A DNA stretch of 64,000 nucleotides, from contig NZ_JANYUY010000004.1 of the NCBI RefSeq assembly GCF_025060755.1, forward strand, positions 62,001 to 126,000. The letters are read 5' to 3'. Below the pieces are notes generated by a model. That model saw only the letters and a list, made by a program, of their open reading frames with translations, did not search any database and was not told the DNA's origin. The position numbers were made by a program, and so were the translations under genes. Source of the stretch: Paenibacillus doosanensis. GTDB lineage: Bacteria > Bacillota > Bacilli > Paenibacillales > NBRC-103111. Shown in pieces: positions 18,594 through 27,258 of the stretch; position 1 is the first letter of the stretch; each line of letters opens with the position of its first letter.

Positions 18594-19509
18594 CCCTACC
18601 TCTGCGCACAGAGACGATCAGCCGGAGCGGGAACTGCCTGCGGAAAGCCGCCGAAGCGACGAGTTCGCGACGGGCTTGCTTCCGCAGGATGCCGGAATCG
18701 CCGACACGGACGACCGTTCCGGCGTCCATCCTCAAGCGGCGGCGGCAGAAGCCGCCAGTGACCGGCCGCGGCCGCATCGGCCATTAAGGAGAGTACGCAA
18801 AGCTTCCGGCAATCGATTGACCGCCATGATGCAAGTGCGTAACGAAAGCGGCCGCTATTTGAAGCAAGTGCTTGCCGAGCTGTGCACGTTCGTGGACGAC
18901 ATTGTCATAGTCGACGACGGAAGCACCGACGACACCGTTGCGATATGCCAAGCTTGTCCCAAAGTCGCCAAGCTCGTTGCCCTGGAGACGTCCCGCTTCG
19001 GTCAAGAGTGGGAGCTGCGTTCCCTGCTCTGGGAGACCGCCGTATCGACCAGCCCCGATTGGCTGCTGTCGGTCGATGCCGACGAGTTGTATGAGGATAA
19101 GGCCAAGCGCCAAATGCGCGAGCTGATCGATCAGGACCGGTACGATTGGGTCGGGTTTCGCTTCTATGATCTGTGGGACGGAACGACCCACTACAGGGAG
19201 GATGAGCATTGGAACGTGCATAAGCATCATACGATGGCGCTTGTCCGCTATTTCCCGCAGTTCCCTTACGCCTATCCGCAATGGGATCACCATGTCCCCC
19301 GGCTTCCTTTGCCGTGCATCGCGCTGCCCGGCTTGCTCACGGACCTGAGAGTCAAGCATCTGGGCTGGGCGGGAAGCCTGGAGGATCGCGTGCGCAAATA
19401 TCTCCGATACAAGCAAATCGATCCGGAGGGCCGCTGGGGAAGCCTCGCCCAGTATGAATCGATTCTTGATTTGAAACCGAATCTGATCGAATGGAAAGAG
19501 GATCGCTAA
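18586..19509 (+). CDS. Glycosyltransferase family 2 protein
   Basis: A 307-residue GT-A fold enzyme behind an unusual 75-residue charged, probably disordered N-terminal extension. The catalytic core starts at LTAMMQVRNESGRYL, has the strand-turn VDDIVIVDDGSTDDT, and the metal and nucleotide motif LLSVDADELYED near residue 165. The C-terminal part (RVKHLGWAGSLEDRVRKYLRY) is typical of GT2 enzymes found near spore or S-layer glycosylation genes. ATG overlaps the upstream stop in ATGATTGA, and the next gene begins at the base after its stop, so three genes form one translational unit. Confidence 0.88.
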   Translation: MIDPTSAHRDDQPERELPAESRRSDEFATGLLPQDAGIADTDDRSGVHPQAAAAEAASDRPRPHRPLRRVRKASGNRLTAMMQVRNESGRYLKQVLAELCTFVDDIVIVDDGSTDDTVAICQACPKVAKLVALETSRFGQEWELRSLLWETAVSTSPDWLLSVDADELYEDKAKRQMRELIDQDRYDWVGFRFYDLWDGTTHYREDEHWNVHKHHTMALVRYFPQFPYAYPQWDHHVPRLPLPCIALPGLLTDLRVKHLGWAGSLEDRVRKYLRYKQIDPEGRWGSLAQYESILDLKPNLIEWKEDR

Positions 19510-20814
19510 ATGGGCAAAGTCAGTATATTTACGCACAGTTTTCTTGACGGCTACAACCGCGATTTGAGCCGTATTTTCGGCGGAGGGCTGGAGCGTTACA
19601 TTTATGACCTGTGCGGCGTTATCCGCGATATGGGTTACCAGCCGCAGGTTCATCAGCTCTCGTTCTTCGAAGCGTTCCATCGAACGGTAGAGCATATCGA
19701 AGTATTCGGCTATCCGTACGATCCGGATCGGATCGACGAAGCGTTCAACCGGATGGCCGAGCAGGCGGAGGGCCCGCTCCTTTACGCCAGCTGCATATGG
19801 CACCCGATCCGCTACCGGCCGGGCAGCCTCGGCATTTGTCACGGGATCAACTGGGACCGTCCCAGTCTGCCCGAAGAGGTCAAGCGAAGCGTCGCCGACC
19901 AGATCGGGAACGCGGTTCGCAGCCTGAGCAAAATCGTCACGGTCGATTCGCATTTCCAAACCTATTGCCGCTCCGTATGCACCTATAACGACCCCGAACG
20001 CATCGAGCTGATTCCGAACGCGGTCGACACCGGTTATTTTTGCCCGGAAGCGGTGCAATCGGGCGATACGCCGCAGCCCGAATCTGCGCCGGTAAACGAA
20101 CCGGACGCCGCCGGCGCGGAACGGGGCCTGGCCGCCGAGACTGCGCAGCGAACCGAAGCCGCGCCGGACTCCCAGCCGCTGCGCATCCTGTACCCGCGCC
20201 GCCTCAGTATGGAACGGGGCATTATCGCCATGATGCTCGCCGCAGACGAGCTGCTGGCGCAATACCCGCAAATCGAAATCGAATTTGCCGGAGAGCAGGT
20301 AGAGGGGAGTACGATCAGCGAAGCTTTTTCCATATGGCATAGCGCCCACCCTCACCGCGATCGCATCGTTCACCGCACGTATTCCTTCGAAGAAATCCGC
20401 CGCGCCTACCGGCAAGCGGATATTGCGGTTATCCCTACCCTTTATTCCGAAGGAACGTCCTATTCTTGCCTGGAAGCGATGAGCTGCGGGCTGCCTATCG
20501 TCGCCGCCAATGTCGGCGGGCTGAACGATCTGATCATCGACGGATACAACGGGCTGCTTGTCCCGCCTACGGTAGAGCGGCTGTGCTCCGCCCTCCGCCG
20601 GCTGCTGAACGACCGGGCTCTGCGGCAAAGACTGGGAGGCAGCGCCAGGCAGGTTGCGCTCGCCTTCGATAAGAAAGAGTGGAGGCGCAAGTGGCGGGCC
20701 GTGCTGGAAGCCTATTTGCCTCCGGCCTCCGCCGCCCCGGAGCCTCTCCCAGCGGAGCGTAAACGCCGCGAGCGGTCACTCGGCGAGGAGGACCGCTCTG
20801 ACTTCGCTGGTTAA
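19510..20814 (+). CDS. Glycosyltransferase family 4 protein
   Basis: A 434-residue GT-B enzyme. The N-terminal domain holds GGGLERYIYDL (acceptor-side glycine loop). The C-terminal domain carries the retaining GT4 motif EGTSYSCLEAMSCGLPIVA near residue 317, with the two glutamates seven residues apart, followed by GYNGLLVPP. A Pro/Ala/Glu-rich insert of about 35 residues separates the two domains. It starts directly after the GT2 stop. Its 3' end overlaps, tail to tail, the last 39 bases of the opposite-strand glycosyltransferase gene, so the two transcripts converge without an obvious terminator. Confidence 0.9.
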   Translation: MGKVSIFTHSFLDGYNRDLSRIFGGGLERYIYDLCGVIRDMGYQPQVHQLSFFEAFHRTVEHIEVFGYPYDPDRIDEAFNRMAEQAEGPLLYASCIWHPIRYRPGSLGICHGINWDRPSLPEEVKRSVADQIGNAVRSLSKIVTVDSHFQTYCRSVCTYNDPERIELIPNAVDTGYFCPEAVQSGDTPQPESAPVNEPDAAGAERGLAAETAQRTEAAPDSQPLRILYPRRLSMERGIIAMMLAADELLAQYPQIEIEFAGEQVEGSTISEAFSIWHSAHPHRDRIVHRTYSFEEIRRAYRQADIAVIPTLYSEGTSYSCLEAMSCGLPIVAANVGGLNDLIIDGYNGLLVPPTVERLCSALRRLLNDRALRQRLGGSARQVALAFDKKEWRRKWRAVLEAYLPPASAAPEPLPAERKRRERSLGEEDRSDFAG

Positions 20815-22737
20815 CATCGGCGGAGCCAGCCTTGCGCCGCTGCCGCGAAGGCTGCGGGCCGCAAGCTGCGTCAGCGCGTGCAGCACGCCCACGGCGGCGG
20901 CGCCAGCCTCGGGCATGCCGTCCGCCTGCTCCCGCGCGGCCCAGAACAGCCCCAGCGCGTCATGACTGCGGCCGCGCTCAAGGGCAAGCAGCCCGGCCAG
21001 CAGCAGGCCGGGACGGTCCGTCTCCGGCTGCCCGGACGCGAGCAGCCGCCCGATAATCCGCTCCTGCACCGCGGCAGGAGCACGCAGCAGGCCGCAGCGC
21101 AGCGCGGGCGGCAGTACGCCGAGCGGCTCCGGCTGCGGCAGCGCCTCCTGCAGCCGGAGCCAGCCGTCCCAGGCGCCGGTGCGCAGCAGCGCCGTCCTCG
21201 CGCCCGCGTAGACGGCCGGCGGCAGCGCGGCGCCGGACGCAGGCTGCGCCAACGCGGCGTAGGCGCCGTCGGCGCGGACAAGCCGCTCGAGCTGCCGGCG
21301 GGCTTCCGCCTCGGCCGGCTCGCGGTCCGGCCCGCCAGCGGCATCGGCCCGCTTGACGGCCAGCGCCCAGCGGTAGATCAGCGCCTGCCTCCCGTGCTGC
21401 GGATGGCCGGTCCACCGCTCCCATGCCGCCTCAGCCTGCGCATCGTCGCCCTGCTGGGCCAGCAGCAGCCCTTCCGTCAGCGGCTGGCGGGCGAAAGCCG
21501 CCTGCAGCAGGCTTCGGCCCTGCAGGAGCCATTCCGGCCGCTGCGCATCGGCGGCCGTCTCTAGCAGCGCCAGCTGCGCGTGCAGCGGCAGCCGAGCGGC
21601 ATGAGCCTGCATCGCAGCCATCAGCCGCTCCTGCTGCCCGAGAGCCGCGCAGACGGCAGCGAACCGCTGCCAGGCGGGGGTATAGCCCGGCTGCCAAGCG
21701 AGGGCCTGCTCGTAGCTGAGGCAAGCGTCCTCCCAGCGGTACAACCGCTCGTAGACGATACCGGACAAATACCGGCTCCGGTAAGTGCCTGCCCCCGAAC
21801 AGGAAGTGTATTGATGCGACACATCACCGCATGCTATCGCCTTCTCCAAAGAACGCAGCGCCTCGGGGTATTGGCGCAAATCGGTCAGCACGATCGCCTG
21901 AAGCTCGAACAGGTCGGTAAAATCCGGGTACAGGCGCAGCGTCTCCTCAATCATGCGAAGCGATTCGTCGCGGCGGCCGGTCTCCCGGTAGGCAAAAGCC
22001 ATTTTTAGCAGCAAATCCGACGTATAGCCGCCATAAACCGGCACCTTCGGAAGCATCGTTTCAAATACAAGCAGCGCCCGTCCGTATTGGCCTTGCTGAT
22101 AATATTCCGTGCCGAGCGCGTACATCAGCTGCAAGTCGTCCTTATTCGCTTTTAATGCTTCGCGGATGATCGTCAAATTGCGCTCGCTTTTGTTTTTTTG
22201 CGCAATGATGCGGTCCGTATAGCCGTAATGCACGATTTCCAGATCGGAGAATTCGAGCGCCCCGGGCCGCAGCGCCAGAATACCCGAGGCGACGTCTTCA
22301 TGAATCGCTCCCTTATAGCGGATACCCGGATTGTTGCGGAACAGGCGGCAGACGGCATCCGTCACATACTCCTCCCCGGCGGCCCCCACATAGCTGAACA
22401 GCCGGACGTAATAGCCTAGCGTCCCCTCTTGGCTGAGCAGCCTCTCCAGCTTCCCCTCTTGCGGTTCGACCCACTCCTCATCCGCATCGAGCACCAATAT
22501 CCACGGCTTGGTCGCCAAGTCCAAGGCCACATTGCGAGCCTTGGCGAAATCGCCGGTCCACGGCACGGAGACTACCCTGGCTCCGAAGCTGCGGGCGATC
22601 TCCACCGTCCTGTCGGCCGATCCGGTATCGACGATGACGATCTCGGATACGGTAGAAGCCGCGGAAGACAGGCAGCGGGCCAAATGCTCCTCCTCATCGC
22701 GCACGATCATACACAGCGAGATTTCCGTTCGTCCCAT
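20776..22737 (-). CDS. GT2 glycosyltransferase with C-terminal TPR region (paralogue 1)
   Basis: A 653-residue two-part protein. Residues 1-240 form a GT2 domain: SLCMIVRDEEEHLARCL, EIVIVDTGSADRT, and the metal motif ILVLDADEEW. Residues from about 245 are helical TPR-like repeats that become strongly Ala/Gln-rich and very GC-rich towards the end. Proteins of this design include SunS-type and spore-surface glycosyltransferases that modify protein side chains, with the TPR part binding the acceptor protein. The ATG at 22737 is chosen because GGAGGAGG lies just upstream. It is the last of three tandem paralogues on this strand. Confidence 0.85.
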   Translation of the reverse strand: MGRTEISLCMIVRDEEEHLARCLSSAASTVSEIVIVDTGSADRTVEIARSFGARVVSVPWTGDFAKARNVALDLATKPWILVLDADEEWVEPQEGKLERLLSQEGTLGYYVRLFSYVGAAGEEYVTDAVCRLFRNNPGIRYKGAIHEDVASGILALRPGALEFSDLEIVHYGYTDRIIAQKNKSERNLTIIREALKANKDDLQLMYALGTEYYQQGQYGRALLVFETMLPKVPVYGGYTSDLLLKMAFAYRETGRRDESLRMIEETLRLYPDFTDLFELQAIVLTDLRQYPEALRSLEKAIACGDVSHQYTSCSGAGTYRSRYLSGIVYERLYRWEDACLSYEQALAWQPGYTPAWQRFAAVCAALGQQERLMAAMQAHAARLPLHAQLALLETAADAQRPEWLLQGRSLLQAAFARQPLTEGLLLAQQGDDAQAEAAWERWTGHPQHGRQALIYRWALAVKRADAAGGPDREPAEAEARRQLERLVRADGAYAALAQPASGAALPPAVYAGARTALLRTGAWDGWLRLQEALPQPEPLGVLPPALRCGLLRAPAAVQERIIGRLLASGQPETDRPGLLLAGLLALERGRSHDALGLFWAAREQADGMPEAGAAAVGVLHALTQLAARSLRGSGARLAPPMLTSEVRAVLLAE

Positions 22738-22768
22738 CAAGACCTCCTCCCCTCCATCCAATCATCCT

Positions 22769-22898
22769 TAGAAGTGTGGTGAAAAAGTCCGCTGCGGCGC
22801 CCATTTGATCCTCCAATCGCTGTTGCTTTCAAAGGCGAACGCTAACGCTTTTCCAGATTCAAATGGCCCCTCCGCTCTTTGTTCGCCGGACTTTTAGA
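22769..22898 (-). repeat. Miniature inverted-repeat element, internally deleted copy
   Basis: In reverse orientation it matches the 179-bp elements at 33346-33524 and 53502-53680: the same GTGGTGAAAAAGTC end, then CCATTTGATCCTCCAATCGC, then the CGCTTTTCCAGA block and CAAATGGCCCCTCCGCTC. About 50 bp of the central hairpin is missing. It sits between two glycosyltransferase genes. Confidence 0.75.
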
Positions 22899-22950
22899 TG
22901 CGTGGCGATTTATGCATGGCCTGCGGTCGTTAGGGGCTTCACTCGCTAAT

Positions 22951-23002
22951 GCAGCCGGATTTTTTGAATTTCGGCCCCATGGACAGGAAAAAATCCGACT
23001 GC
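22951..23002. repeat. Inverted repeat, 15-bp arms
   Basis: GCAGCCGGATTTTTT (22951-22965) is the inverse of AAAAAATCCGACTGC (22988-23002) with one mismatch. It lies in the gap between two minus-strand glycosyltransferase genes. It may be a transcription attenuator or a second small repeat family. Confidence 0.5.
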
Positions 23003-23070
23003 CAAGGCGATCGCTTACGCCGTTTCAGCTCCCTAGCGGCTATCCGGCCGTATTTTCACGCAGACTTCGC

Positions 23071-25149
23071 TCAAAAGCCGTCCATACAAGGCAGTCCCAG
23101 ACGAACGGCCTCGCTCCACCGTTGATACGGCATCGCCGCAGTCAGCCGGTTCCGTTCATCCGGCTCCCCGGATGAGGCGGTCTGACCGGCCCCATTCGAT
23201 TCCGGGTTCGGCTGCTCCCGATCCGCGCTGGATCGCTGCCCGCTCTCTCCGCCATCGGAGAGCGGCATACCGCTGCGCCCCAGCTCAGCGGCATGCCGGT
23301 CAGCCAGGGCAGCCAATCCCCGTACAAGCGAAGCCGCTCCCGATGCCTGCGCAGCTTTCCCGCACGATTCCAGCGCCCCGTTCCAAGCGGCGAGAATGTG
23401 ACCGGCGGCTTCATAGCGCCCCGACTGAGCGGCGGCCAGCAGCAGATTCATCCACTCGTCCCACGGATCGTTCGCGCCGTACAACGGACCGGCAGCCTTC
23501 TTTGGCAGCGGCCGTTCGCATGGCGGGATAGAGAAGCTTCTCGCAGCGACTCCTTCTTCTCGTCCTTCGGTTCTCCTCATTCTTTTTCCCGAGGATGCAG
23601 CGGATGAAGACGATTCGGCCGGACGCATGGCGAGCCCCGGCTCCCGCTCCGGTTCCGGTTCCAGGCTCGCTCCAGCCAGGTCTTCTTGCACGTGAGCGTT
23701 CCCGGCCAGCCTGCCGACGATCCGGTCTCGACCTTGAACCGCTCTGCCTTCGAGCCAGTTCAAGCGAAGGAGCAGCGCCTTCAGCCTATCGTCTCCGGAT
23801 TGCTTGCATTCCTTGTTCAGCAAGCTCCTCAACCGCCCAAGCTCGCCGGTCTGCATATACGCCTCCGCCCGGATACGGCGGTTCAATTCCCTAGGCAGAC
23901 GGACGTCTTGATCCGCGGCAAGCAGAAGGAGCAGCGCCCGCCCGCAGCGGCATTGCAGCATAATCGCCGCAACCTTCCACAGCGCCTCCGGCGAGCGGAT
24001 TGCAAACCGCCGGTTCACCCACTCCGGAATCTGTTCCTCTCGCCCCGTAATCCGGAAAATATGAAAAAGCCGATAGAGCGGCGGCGTCAAGCTGGGCTTG
24101 AAGCGGATCGCCTCCGTGTACCAGTGCGCCGCCTCGATCGCCTCGCCGTCCTCCTCCATCAATTGGCCCAGTAAGTAAGCGCTCTGGAACGTGCCCATTC
24201 CTTCCTCGGTATGATACATAGCCGGCGGAGGGCCGAGCTCCAGCGCCTGCAGCAGCGACCGCTTCGCCTCTCGGCTGCGCCCGAGCGCCTTCTCGCATAC
24301 CGCCTTGTACTGCAGCAAATCGGTATATTCCGGGAACAACTCCAGGGCCGACCCGATCCGGTTCAGCGCCTCCTCCCACCGGCCGAGAGCCTGATAGCAG
24401 CGAACTTCATACTTATAGAGAAGATGCGCGTAGCTGGCCGTATAAGGATCGATGCGACGGACCGCTTCGCCGAAGGAGTCTAACGCCGCCAGCGGCTGGC
24501 CCGAGCGAAGCCGCTCTACCCCCATGTTATAGCGGTAAAAAGCGTTCTCCGGCTCTGCGGCGATCGCTTCTTCGAGCAGCCGGATGTTGCGGCGCACCTT
24601 ATCCTTGCTTACGACGACCTCCTGCCGATAGCCGTAGTGATGAATCACGATATCCGTAATATGAAACGCGGCGGTCGGATTCCGGCGGCAAATCGCTTCG
24701 GCGATCTGCTCGTGGATGCGCCCTTCGAAACGATGCTGCGGATCGCTGCGGAACAACCGCAGAACCGGATTGATCGTCGCCCCCTGATGGCCGCTGCCGA
24801 CGTAGTTATGAATCTGCAGAAAAAAACCGTCATACCCCGCAAGCTGCACATACTGCCGCAGCTTGCTCCGGTCGGCCCGGTTCAGCTCCTCGTCGGCATC
24901 GAGAAACAAGATCCACTCGCCCGCCGCTTGATCGATACCCGCGTTGCGGGCTGCGGCGAAATCCCCGGTCCAGGCCGTCTCGATCACTCGGGCCCCGAAC
25001 CGGCGGGCAATCGCCGCCGTACGGTCCGAGGAACCCGTATCGACGACGATGATCTCGTCCACCGCTCCCTGTACGCTTGCCAGACAGCGCAGCAGCTGCT
25101 CTTCCTCATCCTTGACGATCATGCATAACGAAATCCGATTGCGCCGCAT
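23071..25149 (-). CDS. GT2 glycosyltransferase with C-terminal TPR region (paralogue 2)
   Basis: A 692-residue paralogue of its neighbours. GT2 core: ISLCMIVKDEEEQLLRCL, EIIVVDTGSSDRT, ILFLDADEEL. The TPR-like part runs to about residue 480 (repeats such as GQPLAALDSFGEAVRRIDPY), and a Glu/Ser/Arg-rich low-complexity stretch (about 505-560) separates a last helical piece. The ATG at 25149 has AAAGGAGGA 6 bases upstream. The longer frame to 25194 has none. Its start lies inside the 3' end of the upstream paralogue (44-bp overlap), so translation is coupled. Confidence 0.85.
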   Translation of the reverse strand: MRRNRISLCMIVKDEEEQLLRCLASVQGAVDEIIVVDTGSSDRTAAIARRFGARVIETAWTGDFAAARNAGIDQAAGEWILFLDADEELNRADRSKLRQYVQLAGYDGFFLQIHNYVGSGHQGATINPVLRLFRSDPQHRFEGRIHEQIAEAICRRNPTAAFHITDIVIHHYGYRQEVVVSKDKVRRNIRLLEEAIAAEPENAFYRYNMGVERLRSGQPLAALDSFGEAVRRIDPYTASYAHLLYKYEVRCYQALGRWEEALNRIGSALELFPEYTDLLQYKAVCEKALGRSREAKRSLLQALELGPPPAMYHTEEGMGTFQSAYLLGQLMEEDGEAIEAAHWYTEAIRFKPSLTPPLYRLFHIFRITGREEQIPEWVNRRFAIRSPEALWKVAAIMLQCRCGRALLLLLAADQDVRLPRELNRRIRAEAYMQTGELGRLRSLLNKECKQSGDDRLKALLLRLNWLEGRAVQGRDRIVGRLAGNAHVQEDLAGASLEPEPEREPGLAMRPAESSSSAASSGKRMRRTEGREEGVAARSFSIPPCERPLPKKAAGPLYGANDPWDEWMNLLLAAAQSGRYEAAGHILAAWNGALESCGKAAQASGAASLVRGLAALADRHAAELGRSGMPLSDGGESGQRSSADREQPNPESNGAGQTASSGEPDERNRLTAAMPYQRWSEAVRLGLPCMDGF

Positions 25150-27178
25150 CCGCGTTCCTCCTTTGCCGGCCGCTGCGCCATGTTTTCCAGCCAAGGCCGC
25201 CGAACCGGCTCACAGCTTGATCGAGCTTCCGCAGGTCTTTCTTTAGCGGTTCCATATCCTGCAGCTTGCCAATGCTGTCCGCCGCCACCTCGCGGGCCAG
25301 CTGCAAGTAGCTGAGCGCAGCCCCCGTATGAGCCCGCGGCCAGTCCGGCTTAAGGACGAGCGCTTGCTCGAATAGAGCGGCGGATTGTCCGTAGAAGCCT
25401 TTGTCGTACAAAATTTCCGCCAAGTCGAACAACCCTTCGGCATCCAGCCCTCCCTGATCCATCAGGGCAAGAAGGCGATCCGCGGCAGGCAGCACATAAC
25501 CGTGCCGGTACAGCGCCTTGGCTTGCCGCAGCCGAAGCGGCTCCGCCAGCTCGGCGAGCTGCTCCGAGAGCTGCAGAAGACGCAGCTCCACCGCGCGTTC
25601 GAGCTGCTGCGCCGCCAGCTCCAGCAGTTCCGGCCCGGCCTGCGGCATAGCCCGCTCCCCGCCGCCCGGGCCGGCCGACAGCCGGCGCTCAAGCGCCGCG
25701 TAAGCGGCATGACGGCGCGGATCGGCCGCGGCATAAAAGCTCCTCGGCAGCGTTCCTTGCTCGCTCCAGCAGCACAGCGCCCAATCGGCTATGCTGCCCG
25801 CCGGGAGCTCCGCCCCGCCCTCCTGCCGCCATGCGGCAAAGCGCAGCGCGGCGGCGCCGAACTGCCCCGTCTGCATGAGGCACTCGCAGACGAGAGCCCG
25901 CTCTTGCTGCGCCCCCGGGCTCTGCAGCATCGCCAGTGCGGCCGCATACGCTCCGCAGCTTGCCAAAGCGCGGGCTGCAAGCGCAGACGAACCGTCCGGC
26001 TGCAGCACCTCCAGCAGCCGCTGCTTAATGTCCTCGTCGTCCATCCCGCGCAACTGCAGCAGATCGGCCCAGCCGCATAGCGCAGGCTCATAATGCGGAT
26101 GCTCCGTCAGCGCCTGGCGGTATAGCCGGTCGGCGAGCTCCTTCTCGCCTTGGCGCACGGCGATCCGGCCCAGCCCAGTGCAAGCGCGGTATCCGCGCGA
26201 GCCCGATTCCGTAATATAGCCATCCGCCGTTTGCTTGTCGACGGTCAGGGCGCAGCCATACGCCGAGAAGGCGTCCGCCAGCAGCCCCTGCTCCTCCAAG
26301 CATTGCCCGAGCAGCATATGAAGGTCGGGATAATGCGGGTACCGCTTGACCTCGCGCTGCAAAAGCTCGCCCGCCTGGGCGGGCTGCCCCAAAGCAAGCA
26401 GGACCTTGGCGTAATCGCGGATTAAGGTAGGCCGATAAGGCGCATCCGGGGCGGCATCAAGAGCGCAGCCAAAAGCTTCCGCCGCCTGCGGCCAATCCCC
26501 CAGCTGGCAGTACGTCACCGCCAAATTATAAGTATGAAACGGGTCCCCCGGGCTCTCAGACAAGCATTTTCGGATAATTCGCAGGTTTCGTTCCGGTTTC
26601 CGTTTGCCCTCCAGTTCGGCCGGCAAATAACCGGTATGGTTTAAAAGCAGCGGGCTTAAAGGGATGCTTCGGCCGCCTAAAGAGCTCTCTTCTCCAGCCT
26701 CTTGCTCTCTCTCCGCATAGTCCTCGCCGCGTATCAGCTGCTCGTGAATGCGTCCGCTAAACCGGTAGCCTTGGCCCGTACGGAACAATCTTACGCTTTC
26801 ATGCTCGACTCGCTCCTCATGCCGATCCCCAACCGGACTGACAATGCGGACGCTGCATCTCTCGGCGCCGGTTTGCCGTAAAAAGGCGGGAAGCTTCTCT
26901 ATGCCTTCCATTACCTCTTCATCCGCATCGATGATCAATACCCATTCGCTGGCGGCATGGGAAAGCCCCGTATTTCGCGCCTGCGCGAAGTCGTCCTGCC
27001 ATTCGCTATAAACGACCTTTGCCCCGTAAGACTGCGCTATTTGCGAAGTACGGTCGTCGGAGCCCGTATCTACGACAATAATCTCGTCCGCCGCCGCGCG
27101 GATGCTTTCCAGACAGCGGGCCAGCAGCGCTTCTTCATTTTTGACGATCAAATGAACGCCTAACAACGGCTTCTCCAT
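25106..27178 (-). CDS. GT2 glycosyltransferase with C-terminal TPR region (paralogue 3)
   Basis: A 690-residue member of the same group, the first gene of the tandem array. GT2 core: GVHLIVKNEEALLARCL, EIIVVDTGSDDRT, VLIIDADEEV. TPR-like repeats follow from about residue 215, with an Ala/Leu/Glu-rich stretch in the middle and a clear final repeat (GFYGQSAALFEQALVLKPDW). GGGGGAAG stands 5 bases before the ATG at 27178. A hairpin with a T-rich tail lies between this gene and the upstream repeat-protein gene, so it may be transcribed partly by read-through and partly from its own promoter. Confidence 0.85.
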   Translation of the reverse strand: MEKPLLGVHLIVKNEEALLARCLESIRAAADEIIVVDTGSDDRTSQIAQSYGAKVVYSEWQDDFAQARNTGLSHAASEWVLIIDADEEVMEGIEKLPAFLRQTGAERCSVRIVSPVGDRHEERVEHESVRLFRTGQGYRFSGRIHEQLIRGEDYAEREQEAGEESSLGGRSIPLSPLLLNHTGYLPAELEGKRKPERNLRIIRKCLSESPGDPFHTYNLAVTYCQLGDWPQAAEAFGCALDAAPDAPYRPTLIRDYAKVLLALGQPAQAGELLQREVKRYPHYPDLHMLLGQCLEEQGLLADAFSAYGCALTVDKQTADGYITESGSRGYRACTGLGRIAVRQGEKELADRLYRQALTEHPHYEPALCGWADLLQLRGMDDEDIKQRLLEVLQPDGSSALAARALASCGAYAAALAMLQSPGAQQERALVCECLMQTGQFGAAALRFAAWRQEGGAELPAGSIADWALCCWSEQGTLPRSFYAAADPRRHAAYAALERRLSAGPGGGERAMPQAGPELLELAAQQLERAVELRLLQLSEQLAELAEPLRLRQAKALYRHGYVLPAADRLLALMDQGGLDAEGLFDLAEILYDKGFYGQSAALFEQALVLKPDWPRAHTGAALSYLQLAREVAADSIGKLQDMEPLKKDLRKLDQAVSRFGGLGWKTWRSGRQRRNADAAQSDFVMHDRQG

Positions 27179-27204
27179 ATGCACTTCCCCCATAAAAGTA
27201 AAGA

Positions 27205-27238
27205 GTACATGAGATCCCCTCCCGAGGATTCCATGTAC
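27205..27238 (-). terminator. Hairpin terminator or attenuator after the repeat-protein gene
   Basis: GTACATG (27205-27211) pairs with CATGTAC (27232-27238), with partial extension of the stem inward. On the minus strand it is followed by TCTTTACTTTTAT. Confidence 0.6.
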
Positions 27239-27258
27239 CTATATGTTACAGCGACCTA

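Noticed and set aside
18784-20628. 614-residue minus-strand open frame across two glycosyltransferase genes
   Set aside because: It is the antisense shadow of well-supported GT2 and GT4 genes in GC-rich DNA; no start context and no domain.
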